Shown: positions 25,359 through 37,540, counted from the stretch's first letter. The stretch is 64,000 nt of DNA from Channa striata (GCA_033026295.1 CM065179.1:310001-374000), one strand, 5' to 3'. A program made the numbers and translations. Notes: generated by a model not told the origin, from the letters alone.

Positions 25359-26155
25359 CCGTATTTTCCGGACCATAAGCCGCTACTTTTTTCCGACGTT
25401 TTGAACCATGCGGCTTTTACAGAAATGCGGCTTTTCTATGAATTTTTCTGCAGCCCTCAGATGGGCGCTGTAGATGGAAGTCAGTGCAAACAAAAAAGCG
25501 CCAGTTTTTATTCTTAGCGCATGCAACCCAAGACGCACAACAGCAAAATACGGTAATATTTTTACACCCTCACCCCCTCATAATGGAAAACACGCGAAGA
25601 AATTCCTATGATGCAGCTTTTAATTTGAAGCCATCGATCTGGCTATCCGTGAAGGAAATCGAGTGTGACAGTGGTTTCAATGCTCAGGAGGAAGATGAAT
25701 AGCGATTTGTGGTTTCAGTGCACGGGAGAATGAAGCGACTTTAATAGTACTGCTGTGTATGAATAAAGACTTATGGTACAAAATCTTTTGTTGAGCGCAG
25801 CAACTCCTGCGTAATTCGTGAAGAATAAGAGACGTCTTCTCCTTTGGCTATGGAACAAGCCGTTTATTTATAACAAGGACGTTTTTGTCGGCTCTGTACA
25901 TTCGACATGTGTTATACCAGCCACACATACACGTAAACGCACTCTTTACCGTAATGCGGGTAAAACGGCGCACAGAACATCCTCATGCCTACTGTGAACA
26001 ATGAATAGGAGCGCATTCAACAGATATTATTTCTCAGCCTGGATATTGGCGGCTTATAGTCCGATGCGGTTTATATGTGACAAAATATATATTTCTTTTA
26101 AATTTTAGCGGGTGCGGCCTAAATTTAGGTGCGCTCTATAGTCCAGAATTTACGG
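25359..26155 (+). mobile_element. non-autonomous pogo/Tigger-like (Tc1/mariner) transposon, 797 bp
   Basis: The ends are CCGTATTTTCCGGACCATAAG and, inverted, CCGTAAATTCTGGACTATAG; they match at 18 of the first 25 positions. TA flanks both sides (25357-25358 and 26156-26157), the target duplication expected for Tc1/mariner. A second inverted copy of GGACTATAAGCCGC lies inside the right end (26049-26062). Internally, 25583-25630 reads MENTRRNSYDAAFNLK. After a one-base frame slip it continues AIDLAIREGNRV to a stop at 25666. This resembles the N-terminal psq/Brinker-type helix-turn-helix start of pogo-like transposases. Most of the transposase is absent, so it is a deletion derivative, nested in the L2 fragment. 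Confidence 0.7.
25583..25668 (+). pseudogene. pogo-like transposase N-terminus, frameshifted remnant
   Basis: The ATG at 25583 opens 16 residues ending YDAAFNLK. A one-base loss at about 25630 moves the homologous continuation AIDLAIREGNRV into another frame, which stops at TGA 25666-25668. YDAAFKLK(A/V)(I/V)xxAxxxGNRxA is typical of the DNA-binding domain that begins Tigger/pogo transposases. The catalytic DDE domain is missing. The observed unshifted frame continues without homology to a stop after EEDE (ending 25702). Confidence 0.5.
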
Positions 26156-26765
26156 TATACAGACATTTAGAGAAAAGCCAACAAATCCCCCTTGAGCAGC
26201 TATAGGCAACAGTGCAGAGGAAAACTCCCTTTAACGGAAGAAACCTCCAGCTGAACCAGGCTCAGGGTGGGCGGACATCTGCCTTGACCCTTTGGGCTGA
26301 GTGGAAAACATTGGGCAAGTTGGTAGGACCAGTAGCTCCAAAGGCGGGGACACCTGAAGACAGGGACAGACAGAGTGAGACAGAGAGGGAGAAGAGCTAA
26401 TGTCCTACAGTGGTGACATATAAATGTGGGCTGAGAGGAGCAAAGTGTCTCAGTGCATCAGCTGTTGATCCGCCAGCAGTCTAAGCCTATAGCAGCCGGA
26501 CTAGAACTAACTTTAAGGCTTTGAGCCTCGTCTTAAAAGTAGAGAGGGTGTCTGCTTCCCGAATCTGGACTGGGAGCTGGTTCCACAGGAGAGGAGCTTG
26601 ATAGCTAAAGGCTCTCCCTCCCATTTACTTCCCATACTACTTTTGGAAATTCTGGGAAACAAAAGAAGTAGTCCTTAGTTTAATAAGGCTTTAGTTTGGA
26701 AGACATAACAGTATTGTTACCCAAAGTGTTGGCATCTTAAGGTTACTAAACATGCGTGCCCAGTG

Positions 26766-26830
26766 ACAACTGGGAATTGAAACCAGTAACCATGGTGTCA
26801 TGGGCGTCTGTTTTACTGACTGCCACCTTG
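26766..26830 (-). repeat. tRNA-like SINE fragment (possible)
   Basis: On the minus strand, GGTGGCAGTCAGTAAAACAG resembles a tRNA A-box head, and TGGTTTCAATTCCCAG about 30 bases later resembles a B box. No tRNA fold with a proper anticodon arm is convincing, so a SINE head or tRNA-like relic is more likely than a gene. Confidence 0.3.
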
Positions 26831-28242
26831 AAAATTTTAATCTTCATTTTGGTTTAGCTCACTTTCACTTCAAAAGTATTATTTTATAATCTGGGTGCTG
26901 ATTGACAACATTTCCGTTCACCTGACTTTAACCCTGTGTGTACTAACCATTTAAACAAAAGGCAAAACTATGAAATCATAATCCAATTAGTAATCCTCTC
27001 ACATTCATAAATTTATAGCCGGATTGGATTTGTTGCCATGACAGTTTATGGCCTCTGGAAAATGATGGGTCCAGTATGGAAAGCTTTCATTGTCCACCTC
27101 TGTCAATGTCTGTCTCCCACCCTCCCACTATATGTCTCTCTCTCCCTCTACATGAGCATTTATATTGTCTCACACTCGTTGAAACCCAAAACGAGCAGTT
27201 TCCAGTACACCTCACATTCTCAGACCACAGACCATTTCTCTCTCCTCTCTGTTTTGTTTCTTCGACGTCAGTCCCAGTGCTCGGTCAGATTAAAATCAGG
27301 CCTCAGAGGACAAGTTTTTGTTGACCTCCTGCTGCGCTCCAAACAGCGTTGGCCGCCAGTGGGAGACAGATGTGGATGGAGACAGAAAGCGACAGGAGGA
27401 GCATTCGTTCTTCCAGACAGACAGGAGCTGTGAGAAAGAGTTCAGTTTGACATGAGAATTAGCTTTTGTAAACACTTAGAGCCGTCAGTGTCAGGCTACT
27501 AACACCCCAGGGTGTTACATTCCCACATCTTCACACACACAAACTTTGAATTAACATCACAAGATTTTTAATGGGATTTGAACATTTTGAGTGCAAACTG
27601 CAGACATGTGTTTGGCTTGCCTGGGCAAAGTTGTGCTTGTTAAATTTTCAAAACATGTTTATATTCCTATGAGATCACTTTTGAATTATTGATTAGGGGA
27701 AAAGTGTGAGTCGGGTGCGTTTGTCACAGAGGAAGGGTGTTTCCTGCTTAAACAGCAGCAGATGCCTGTTTGTTGGCTCTGTCTGACTGGCTGCGTCTCC
27801 TTTCTCTCACTCTCTCCACGACTTTTCAGCTTGAGTCTCAGTGCACTGAAGCCAAATGTAAAGTGACCCTTGGCAGTTAGCGCCACATAAAACACAGTGG
27901 GTCACTGTCTCACTGTCAGGGAAACATGCTGGCAGCTTTTGCCAACACGCACTGGTGAGTTAAACAGCACTTGGACTATTTTACTAAGCAGTTGTACAAG
28001 CTTTGGCAAAGTCACAGTGACGTATGCCCAGAACCCTCGCAAGCAGGGGAAGTTTGGGGAGTTTTGGAGTGAGAAAAATATAAATTCTGACAAACGAGCT
28101 GGGACAGCACTTTTCAAATATACGTTGAACACAGAAACGAAGAGCATTGTTGATGGAAGCGTTTGACAGCTTCTCACAAGTGCTATAGGAATGGTTTAAA
28201 ATAGTTACAGTAGCCAGGGGCCCCTTTCTGGGGTGGGGGTAT
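26831..28242. other. unique intronic sequence
   Basis: No gene or interspersed repeat was recognised. The 131-aa ORF at 27038-27433 is Ser/Leu-rich from pyrimidine-rich DNA. Confidence 0.6.
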
Positions 28243-28266
28243 TGTGTGTGTGTGTGTGTGTGTGTG
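28243..28266 (+). repeat. (TG)n microsatellite
   Basis: About 12 TG units following a G-rich run (GGGGTGGGGG). Confidence 0.92.
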
Positions 28267-28871
28267 GGCTAGGGCAGGATATGAGGAAACCTCTTAGCAG
28301 CTCTGTGGATATTTGTTCGCATTAACTTAGAACATTTAGTTTAAACAGACACTGAGCTGGGTTCAGGTCCAGTTCGCACAGTATGTGTATTGTTTACAGA
28401 CATTTTTATCTCGCATCTCACCAAGATTGATTGAAAAAAGTTATTAGTAAGCAGTAAGTGTATATATTCTTGTTGAATGAGCTTTTTGTGAGACCAGCAG
28501 TGGTTTTGGTCAGAACCAGATCTGTGCTGTTGAGTCCCCAGCCCACCCACTCCTCCAGTTTTGCCTCTGGAAAGGGCATGGCAACTTCTCAGCGTAGCTA
28601 CACACACTTAGAGGAAGCCACGAAGGTATCGTCTCCTTCCAAAGATCAACAGATCGTCCTGTGTCACACTGTTAGTATGTTCAGATGGGTCCGAAATGTG
28701 AACTGCTTCTCCCAGGTTGTTGTACATTTACTCACGCAGCCTCGTCCCTTTTTCATAGTCCTAGGCATTTCTCAGAGTTATAAAGAGATTATGGCCGACT
28801 GAGTGCAGATTAGGTTGTTTCATACGAAACCTGGTTGGTCAGGTGAGCACCCTGCATGGCAGCCAGCACCA

Positions 28872-28873
<2 letters not shown>

Positions 28874-28946
<73 letters not shown>
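28874..28946 (+). repeat. (TG)36 microsatellite
   Basis: 73 bp of uninterrupted TG, the longest dinucleotide run of this type in the window. Confidence 0.97.
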
Positions 28947-28949
<3 letters not shown>

Positions 28950-29506
28950 ATGTACCATTTATTTTGACACAAGCACGGCTGCTTGACAGACAGACAGACC
29001 ACAAGAGTCACCCAGTGTTTGAAAATGTTCAATTCCAACCAGAGGTTGTGTTTTCTGCTTTATACAAACTATGTATACTATAATAATGGTAAGATAATAG
29101 TTAACCTGTGTATTATGTAATACAAATTTTAAAAAATACTTTTATTTTCCATTAAATCTGCTTCTTGTTTTAATTTGGTGCCTCCACGGTGTTTCTCTGG
29201 AAGCACTTTTTCATAGGTCTCCTAAGACTATACAACTGTTGGAGGTGCAAACTGCAGACACTCTGGATAGTCACATCTCTTAGGATGACATCTTGAGATC
29301 CTTTTATGCCTCCTACTTTGGTTAGGTACGGACCATGACCGACATCAGTTTATGCTAATGTTAAAAACAAATGCAGTGGGACCATGCCCCACGAAGTGTG
29401 GGCTGCCTTACTTCACTTTGCCCCTCTGACTGGCAATGTGAATGCCGAGGAAAACCAGCCCCTGCAGGTGTGTCGTTCTAGTGGAAGCGTCCCATTGATG
29501 TAGTTA

Positions 29507-29565
29507 GAATAGAATAGAACTTTATTAATTCCACAGTGGGGAAATTCTTGTGATTTAGCAGCCAT
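29507..29565. repeat. LINE 3'-tail-like fragment (GAACTTTATT..GGGGAAATTCTTGTG)
   Basis: (AGAAT)n then AGAACTTTATTAATTCCACA and GTGGGGAAATTCTTGTG matches the 3' end string common to several fish LINE families (Rex/RTE-like). No ORF is attached. The LINE strand would be minus. Confidence 0.45.
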
Positions 29566-29571
29566 AGACAA

Positions 29572-29607
29572 GACACAGAATCTGCACAGAACACAGAATC
29601 TGCACAG
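29572..29607 (+). repeat. 18-bp tandem duplication
   Basis: ACACAGAATCTGCACAG occurs twice head to tail. Confidence 0.9.
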
Positions 29608-30774
29608 TTCCTAGAACTCTTTTACTTTGTCTGGAGATAGCATGTGTGATTGTGTGTGATTTCAGGAATTGGAAGTTTGTTCTGAATGTCAGTGGTCATG
29701 TGTTATATTTACTGCAGAGCACTTTGATATTAACAGACTTTGTTGTTAGTCTGTACATAGTGGAAGTCATCCAGGTCATACATGCATGTACATCTTACAA
29801 AAAATCAAAATATGTAAATGTTTGCTCTTTAACATTTATTTGCTATTTGTCATATTAATGCAGTGATTGCAGTTATGGTGTGTTTGTGGTGATGGGCTTC
29901 CTCTGTTTGTCCTCTTCACCTGTTTCATCCCAGATATCCACTTGTTATGCTTTGAAAGAGAGGCAGTAAATTAGCCCCCAATATGACCCCACTGCATTCA
30001 CTGCCGACCTCATCCATCTTCATTACGCTTCAATTATTGCCTATAATTGTAATTGTCATGCTTCTCAGTCTGCATGAGAAATCCTGGCATGTTTACCATG
30101 TCCTGACTTGGGCCATAATTCACAGCCGGATCCCCCCTTCCCACCCAACCACTGCCAGTCTATCCTGAAACCACTGAGCGCAGAGAGTAAAGGTTAAAGG
30201 GGCACACACTGGTGGAGGGAGGAACAGGGCTTGAGGCTCTGGTGAGAAGGGCTCCCAGAGTCCAGTCCCAGAATGCCGAGCTAAGGTTGTCATCTGCCAT
30301 CTTCGCTAAGAATCATGGGAAAACATGGTAGACGATTAATCACAAGCAATGAGGTGGAACCACCGTGCTTGTGAGTTATTGATGTGTTGTGTGAGCAGGA
30401 GAGTGGACTTTTGTGGATTCCCTCCTCATGCAGGCTGTTTGACCACTGGCTTCATGTAAATAAAGTTTTCAGCTTACCCCAGACAGCTCTGTGGTTTTAA
30501 CACAGAACTCACAGTACTGTTAGAAATCACAAATCTCACCATAACCATGAACTGCTTGGATGTTATCATCATCTCACTGACTGTTATCATTCTCCTACTT
30601 ATCAAGTGTTCAACAACCCAGTCACCTAAGAGTAATACCCCAGTGCAACTAAACTGTATACATGATTACTTTTCTGAAGAAAACCTAATGCACTGGATCG
30701 ATTGTGTTCCGCTGTGATTATTTTTCCAACTTTTTTTTTCTTTTGCATGCGCTGGCCCCAGACGCAGTGACATT
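29608..30774. other. unique intronic sequence
   Basis: Nothing coding was recognised. 30120-30375 is GC-richer and repeat-free. Confidence 0.6.
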
Positions 30775-31389
30775 GAGTGCGTTTCTGTAGACAATAGTAA
30801 GTGGGTTACTGAGAGAAACCAGCTTTCTCAGGTGATCGGGGAACGCCATTTACATGTACTTAGGGCGCCTGGTTACGGGAAATCCGCATATACATGCAGC
30901 ACAAGAGTAACCTGCCCACTCCCCCACCTCTGACTTATTAGGAAGCCCGGCACACAGGTTTTAACAGTATAAAGATGGAAAACGCTGCTTTCTGAGGGAG
31001 AAAAAAACTCATGCAGCAGTCTGAGTTTTGAAACTCCACTGGGGAAAGTGACTTACTTAGGCTTACATGAGACACTTTGTGTAGATAAAAATTTCTGTCG
31101 GACCTCAGATGGACTTTGTTTTTAGTATGTACGTTCTGACCTTTCCTTCATTCTTCAGTTTACTGTCCGCAGCCTGTTGTTACGCATTGTCACAGTTGGA
31201 GAAAGCTGGTTAGAAACCTTGTTAAGTGTATACAAACCAGAGTAACTGGGTTCTCTGACAGAAATCTACCTTCGGGAAAGTGGGTTTCCCTAATCCCCAC
31301 CTTAAATTTTTCCTATATTCATGAAGGAAATAAGCTTTCCAGAGAAAACAGAGTGTAACCAGGTTACTAATGTCCCTGTAAAGCAAGTC
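30775..31389. mobile_element. MITE-like DNA transposon with terminal inverted repeats
   Basis: The left end (30775-30810, GAGTGCGTTTCTGTAGACAA then TAGTAAGTGGGTTAC) and the inverted right end (31355-31389, CTTTACAGGGACATTAGTAA then CCTGGTTAC) agree at about 20 of 29 aligned positions. Related motifs (AGTAACTGGGTTCTCTGACA near 31240, GGTTACGGGAAATCCG near 30870) recur inside, giving a partly palindromic element. No transposase ORF is present. The superfamily (PIF/Harbinger or other) is uncertain, and the exact ends and target duplication were not fixed. Confidence 0.5.
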
Positions 31390-33250
31390 ATTGTCACATC
31401 CTCTTATCTTTTGTTAAAAAAAGAGGCAGCCACAGCGTTTGGTAATGAGAGGTGTGAAGTTTTTATGATAAGATGCGTGGTGTGTAAGAAGAGAAACACA
31501 GAGACTCTTAAAGACTCTTAAAGACATGGAGGTGGTTGGACGAAGGCTGCTGAGGACTGGTGGCCTCGTACAGCCAGTCTGTGTTACGATGCTTTACCTA
31601 ACCCCCTAAGCTTGCTCCTCACCTGCATGTCATAATGGGTCTCCATGTCTCCTTCAATCCACCTGAGCGATGGACATATTATTTATGGTAAATGGCCCCT
31701 TATGGCGCTTTGAGATTAGGGCTGTATATAACAATTAAATAGAATTTTACCAGCTTTTTACCACTGCTTCGGTTTCCATGACCGTTTCATTTCCAAGTAA
31801 GATTTGACCGTTAGGCTGCTGAGTGTTGAGTGTGGACGTGGTGAGGCTTTTTTTTTTTTTTTTTAACTTTATTATGTATGATACATTTTTGCTACTGCTC
31901 ATTGCTTCACCCTGACCTTCAGTATCCTGATCAGTATCCTTAAGCGAAGACAGGTGCAGGTGTTTGCAAACAGGAGAACCAGGGGGAGACGCTGTCTCTG
32001 TGCACAGTAGACATACCTGTCACTGAGTGTTGATCGGTGTGCAGAAGCCTCCAGCAGAATCCAGAGTGCTGAAAGCAGACCATTGAGTTGTGACGGGTTT
32101 GCAGCTCACCACTGACTGAGAGCCTTGTGTCTGTCTGTCTGAGTATTAGCACCTCTCTGTCTGCTCACTCCACTTCTTTGCAGACAGAGCGATGACAATT
32201 GGCCCTGCAGCAAAGCATGTCGACACACATTCAATAATTACCCGAGAGCTTACGAAGATCTAAAATACCCACTGTGCTGTATTTTTGTTAGTTTTTACTT
32301 TCAATGATTGTGTTTTGCAGTTTATGGCATTTGGCCTTGTATGACTGTCAATCGTTATAGTGTGTTCAGTACAGTATGAGTAGCACAGGGTAACCAGGGA
32401 TAGAGTATGATGGCCTGAGGAAGGAAATGGTCCTCTAGTTTACTGTAACTTTAATGTAAATCCAGAATTTATTCATAACAACATTACTATACACGCTTGA
32501 GGAGCGCTTAATTCACCGCGGGAATCATGCGTGTTTGCTGCTGAAGGAACGGTACAGTCTAATCTGCAGGAAGAGTTTATGGTTAAGAGAAATCTCCATT
32601 TAGCGGCTTTATTAGCTTAGCAATGAACATGTGTCACACAGCAGTCACACAGATATCTGAACACAGGTGGCAATGTCTTTGTTATTTACTGTATTTATTT
32701 GTTCCTCACCGGTGTATAGAACGGGCTTTTTTTTTTGTTACAGCTACAGTCCATTTGCTTGCGACCAAATGTAAAAGATTCTTTCAGAATGTATTGACTG
32801 TCGGTCCTGGCACCAACTATACAAGTACTGGTTCAGGAATTCTGTCTAATATGTACAGGAGCCATTCATCCTGCAGCTATCATACTTTACCCTCCCACTA
32901 ACACGAATCATCTGCCATCATAAATCCCACTGCCAGTCTCCTGTAGAAAAGGGTTTGGTCGCTTTTAGTAATTTTGCATATGCAGCACTATTTGGCAACT
33001 ATTTGGCAATGAAGAGCTTGGCAGAGACACAACAACAGCATTTGTAAAGTGATTTTTCACAGCTGGTCAGGGACAGGTGTGTGTGTGTCTGTCAGTGAGT
33101 GTGAATAATGTAACCAGCAAGGTCAGTGATCAGGGGTCAAGGTCATAAATCAGACTCAGAACTCTTCACGACAAAGCTGGTGCCACGGCTGTGAGGCTGG
33201 TATCACCTTTGAAGAGGTTCCTCATGCCGTTGACCTGCCTACACACACAG
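31390..33250. other. unique intronic sequence
   Basis: Non-coding DNA. It has a short tandem AGACTCTTAA repeat at 31501-31525 and poly-T at 31850-31864. ORFs have no recognised motifs. Confidence 0.6.
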
Positions 33251-33274
33251 CTGGGGATAAAGAAACAGGGAATA

Positions 33275-33302
33275 GGGGTGGCATAGGGGTAGGGAGGGAG
33301 GG
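33275..33302 (+). other. possible G-quadruplex
   Basis: GGGG, GGGG, GGG, GGG and GGG runs are separated by loops of 7, 2, 1 and 1 bases. A further GGGG lies upstream at 33253-33256. Confidence 0.5.
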
Positions 33303-33378
33303 AATTCCTTCAGTCTTCTTGAGTCCACTCCTTTGTCACAAGGAGGAAGCGTAATGTATTGGTAATATGTAGTGTAAC

Positions 33379-33403
33379 TATATATATATCTATAGATATC
33401 TAT

Positions 33404-33451
<48 letters not shown>

Positions 33452-33540
33452 ATATATATATATATCTATATATATATATATATATCTATATATATATATA
33501 TATATATATATATCTATATATCTATATATATATATATATA

Positions 33541-33596
<56 letters not shown>
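33379..33596. repeat. (TA)n microsatellite, 218 bp, with TATC/TAGATATC interruptions
   Basis: Nearly pure alternating TA interrupted by single C or G bases at irregular intervals. It is self-complementary and likely to form cruciforms. The 92-aa poly-YI ORF here is an artefact. Confidence 0.97.
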
Positions 33597-33597
<1 letters not shown>

Positions 33598-36500
33598 CTC
33601 TTTGAAGTATCATCCTTGGCGTATGCCACACAGTTGAAAAAGGGGGTGAGTTCATGGCGGCGTTGACAGCCGTCCACTGAGCAGTGATTTGTGCTTGTGT
33701 CTGGTGAGATGGTGTTTGGAGGGATTCTCGCAGCTCCTGTAAATCATCTGCAGCTCACCTCCTTAGAATGGGACTACATACCATGTTCTCTTTGTCAATT
33801 TGTCTCTGCCTCCTCTCTTTCACCCCAGCTCTCTTTTTTATACGCCTTTCATTCTCTCAGTTATTCTCTATTTGGGCTAATGGCTTCCTTTTCCTGGTCC
33901 TGTCTGTCAATGCTGAGGCCCCCTCTAACAGACAGACAGACCACGACAGGCTCTCACAGGGCCTAGTGGGACCCAGTCCACACGGATGAGGTGATACCTG
34001 ACTTAATGAGCCTCTTAACTTGCTAACGTACCGAAAGCCACGATGGATTCTTGCTTCTTTTGTCTCCAGTTGTCCTGCCTTTAAATGCTTTGGTGCAGAA
34101 TTGCACCTCTTGACTGTCGACTAACCACTGCTACTTGACAACAGTAATACAACACATTACCTGAATTTTCTAATTTCTTTCGTTAAGAAAAAGGCAGTTT
34201 AAAAGGTTTATTTTCTTTTCTTAAAACTGTTGGCTTTCAGAATTGGTTGATGTAGTGTGTCACGTTGAACAGTATTAAAATAGAAACTGGGATGAACTTT
34301 TCTGATGGAGCCTTTATGGCCTTGCTTTTACCGGTGTGCTGCGCCAGTCCACTGGCCCATCTTGAAACATAGGCCTAGGAGATGAAAGGCCCTGCTGTGT
34401 AAGCAGGAAGCTCAGAGGAGGTGGAGCAGAGGGAAGGGCAGGGGAAAAGAGAGCGACCTGGGTGTTCCATGAGAGTGGACATCTCTGCTGTTATTCTTTC
34501 TAATTCCCCTCAGCACAGAACAGCACGAGGGAAGGGTGATGGAGCAAAAAGGGGGTCGGAGATGGTGATGTGATGGTGGAGGAATCATGTTTACACACTG
34601 AAGGGAAGCAGGCAAGTGAGTTGCTCCAAGCCTGAAGGAGCAGATGATGCCTCAAGTCAATATGGGGAAACAATAACGCAGGCTCCACTGTACCAACTGT
34701 GACAACAGCATCACTTTCCCCAGGTAAGTAGGTTAAATCTGGCAAAAGTAAGATGACCCTAAAGTTCTCAGTGAAGGGTTAAATAAAGGCACTTATGTTA
34801 ACTTTCGAGTCAGCCACACTCTAGTTGTGTGCACACTCATTCATTTTAGGTACACTTACTTTCCACTTTACACACAGATCGATTGTCTTCTCGGTCATTG
34901 CTTGTAAGAGACATCCTTTACTCAAGTCTACGCCTACACTCAGCTCTTGAATGACTTAATGATACAGAGGACAACACACTGGATTATACATGGATTAAGT
35001 AACTCAAACTGTTTTTTTACTGTGAGAAATTGATGCACATCCATGAAAAAACAATTTCCTTTGCCAATTTATTATTTTATTATTAAACTGAAAAATGCCT
35101 AATTGGGGAAATGAAAACTCTGAATTCAGCACTGACTAACCTTTGTAAGAGTAAAATTCAGCTAGATCTGACAAGAAACCTGACAATGCGTCAGTGAGTG
35201 AATCCTTTTTTAAATGGTATTACTTCTTTCCTTTTTTATTCACGTGATACTGACACACCTAATTAAATTTGTGCAGATCAGAGATGATTTAAATGATCTC
35301 AGTAAGAATAATTGTCTTTCTTCTGACTTGCAGGACTAATGGGTTCAGAACAGCAGTTCAGCTCTGATTGAGTCTGTTAATGTAATAAATTTGCAGAGAC
35401 ATAAAGAAATCCACAAAGCCTCCTGCATGTGTCTGGATCCAATATACTGTCATTTAAGTCCAAGTCTGGAACCAATTGACATGAAGGGCTCAGGTCCCCA
35501 TCTAGTCTTTGCCCCTTCCCAGCATCCTTTTGTCCTACCAGGTGTGGTCGTGCAAGCCTCTCTGACCTCCACCTCCCCAATGGCCACCACACCCTACACT
35601 CTGTACCCCTGCCCCTACGGCCCTTACACAACCTTCACACACCTCATCATCTGGTTCTGCTTGCCCATCTTGCGCTCCCACCCCAAGGCCACAGGAAATA
35701 GCTGGAGAGTTTGTGGCCCATTTCCCTGGGGGTGGAATTAACAGGTGCGCCAGTGTTTGTCTCAACTTTTCTCCATTACTACTGGATAATGATAAAAATA
35801 AACATGGAAGACCAGGTGGCTGCAACTGTCTCTTTTTGTTTTCTCTCTTTGACAAGGAGCACAAATGTCCTTATGTTTTTAGGTGGGGTGAAAACAGTGT
35901 CCATTTAAATGCATTTGTGGTTTTGCAGTGTGCATTTAACTGATGCTCTTGTCTTGTGCGGCAACAACATAGGGATTGCATCTTATTGTATGTAGCTGCA
36001 AAGTCAGTTCAACAAATTATTTTCAGTCACGTAAACTCAAGTAAATCATTACCGTGCTCCAATAAAAAGCCCTGTATGTGATCTTTCCATACTGCAGATG
36101 CGGCATAAGATATCACTAGCTGGCAGACCACATTTTCATCTGCTGCCTGTTTGCAGCAGGTAGAGCTGCCATCTTGTTCTCATATTACCCGGAATCCCCT
36201 TTAAGTAAGTCATCAGAATGGGTAATAGTGGCAGAGAGGCAGATTAATGGCATTTGGGGTCAACTAGGGGGGTCGGAGGTGGGGAGGTCAAATGTTGCCA
36301 TAATCCAAGACTCTAGGTTCAGCCCATAAATAAGAGCTCTGCCCATGAGAGGAAGGAGGGGGTAATTGTTTTGGAAGGTGGGGGGTATATTTCACTTAAA
36401 GAGGAAACAGAGTTGACAAGTGTCCAACTGGTTTTTAACTTGCTGGATTAGCACCTCTGCTGTGGTGGGATACAGTAATATGAAACAAAATTCCAGTTGG

Positions 36501-37481
36501 TGTAAATAAAACGACTCCCACAAGAGATGCTACTGTTGGATTCTTGGAGATGTCATTTCTCTTTCACACAGGCACACAAGCCTGAGCAGCACAAGTTTTA
36601 TTTATTGACTTAGTCCTGTTGGTAAAGTGCACCGATGACGTTGGGTGACATAAGAAGGAATAAGAGAAACGGACACTGAAGTGTGATAACCTTAGTGCTA
36701 GGGAAGAATTGAAGGAAAGCTCTGTGAATATGGGTGGTGGAGACTTTATGTACATGATATGCAGTCACATTATTCAACAGGCCCGCTCCCTCACGACCGA
36801 CATGTATGTGGTCGACAGTTTGTCCCATCAGCATTAATTGCCTTGCATTACACTCATCACACAACCAGATTCAATCTAGTTGCTCGCTGTCAGACAACAA
36901 ATGACGCAGCGATAAGGTCACATTCTTGTGCTTGTTTTCATCGATAAACATGTTTTGATTGGCAGAACAATCTCACAGACAGACTGAGACCCTGAGACCC
37001 ACGGGATATCAGGAGCGAGCGGGTGAGTGACTGCTTCCTGTATAGACAGGAAGTGAGGGCTTTTATGAGGCTGATGCATTGATTTCCTAGCACGCCAGGT
37101 TTGAGAGTGGAGAAAGAGCTGCTTCCTGTTGAGAAGAATATCATGCCAGCTGTCTGACTCTGTGTAAGAGGTTGTGAAAGTAACAGACTCCAGCATTGTG
37201 GACTGCTTTCTGCCTCAGACCTACAGCCTGAGATGGAAAAAAAAGACGGGGAGTTGTTAGTTTTACTCCTTACTTTGTTTAAGAGTTAAACCAGTGTCTC
37301 TGAAGGATGCAGCCAACATAAAATAACACACAGTAAGACTGGCCATCTTGTGTCATAGTTTTAGTTTGTGCAGCATCCTAACAGGCTGCTAATTTATGGC
37401 TAACATTTTTGGCTTTGGTTCACAGCAGATACTGGAAAACAGGGCAATGACAGAGAACCCCATTGCACCCAAGTCTCCCAG
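33597..37481. other. unique intronic sequence
   Basis: No gene was recognised. The overlapping 109-aa and 116-aa ORFs on opposite strands at 35391-35864 lie in GC-richer DNA but show no known domain. Confidence 0.6.
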
Positions 37482-37540
37482 CTGGGACTCGAACATTTGA
37501 CCCTGCGATGGGCCATTTCTTAGCACTCGCCCTGGCATCG
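37482..37540 (-). repeat. tRNA-like SINE fragment (possible)
   Basis: On the minus strand, GGGCGAGTGCTAAGAAATGG is followed by ATGTTCGAGTCCCAGCTGGG, an A-box-like head and a good B box (GTTCGAGTCCC). It resembles the head of a tRNA-derived SINE. The body could not be traced. Confidence 0.35.

Larger units (their letters stand above)
25291..26665 (-). mobile_element. L2-type LINE 3' fragment, interrupted by a DNA transposon
   Basis: On the + strand it starts CAATTCAATTCAACTTTATT then TATATGGCACCAATTTACAA, the reverse complement of a fish L2 LINE 3' end. It is broken at 25358 by a transposon and resumes at 26156 with CAACAAATCCCCCTTGAGCA, then GGAAGAAACCTCCAGCTGAA and onward. The same order of blocks is seen without interruption at 45072-45770. 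The inner end (26530-26665) is antisense to the end of the LINE reverse-transcriptase ORF, as in the larger copy. The L2 strand is minus, antisense to gmds. The copy is 5'-truncated and non-functional. Confidence 0.85.

Noticed and set aside
28820..29083. Poly-TH and poly-VC ORFs
   Set aside because: Artefacts of the (TG)36 run.
33359..33637. 92-aa YIYI-repeat ORF
   Set aside because: Artefact of the (TA)n tract.
35391..35864. Overlapping 116-aa and 109-aa ORFs on opposite strands
   Set aside because: No known motif and no supporting splice pattern; a GC-richer patch simply has fewer stops.
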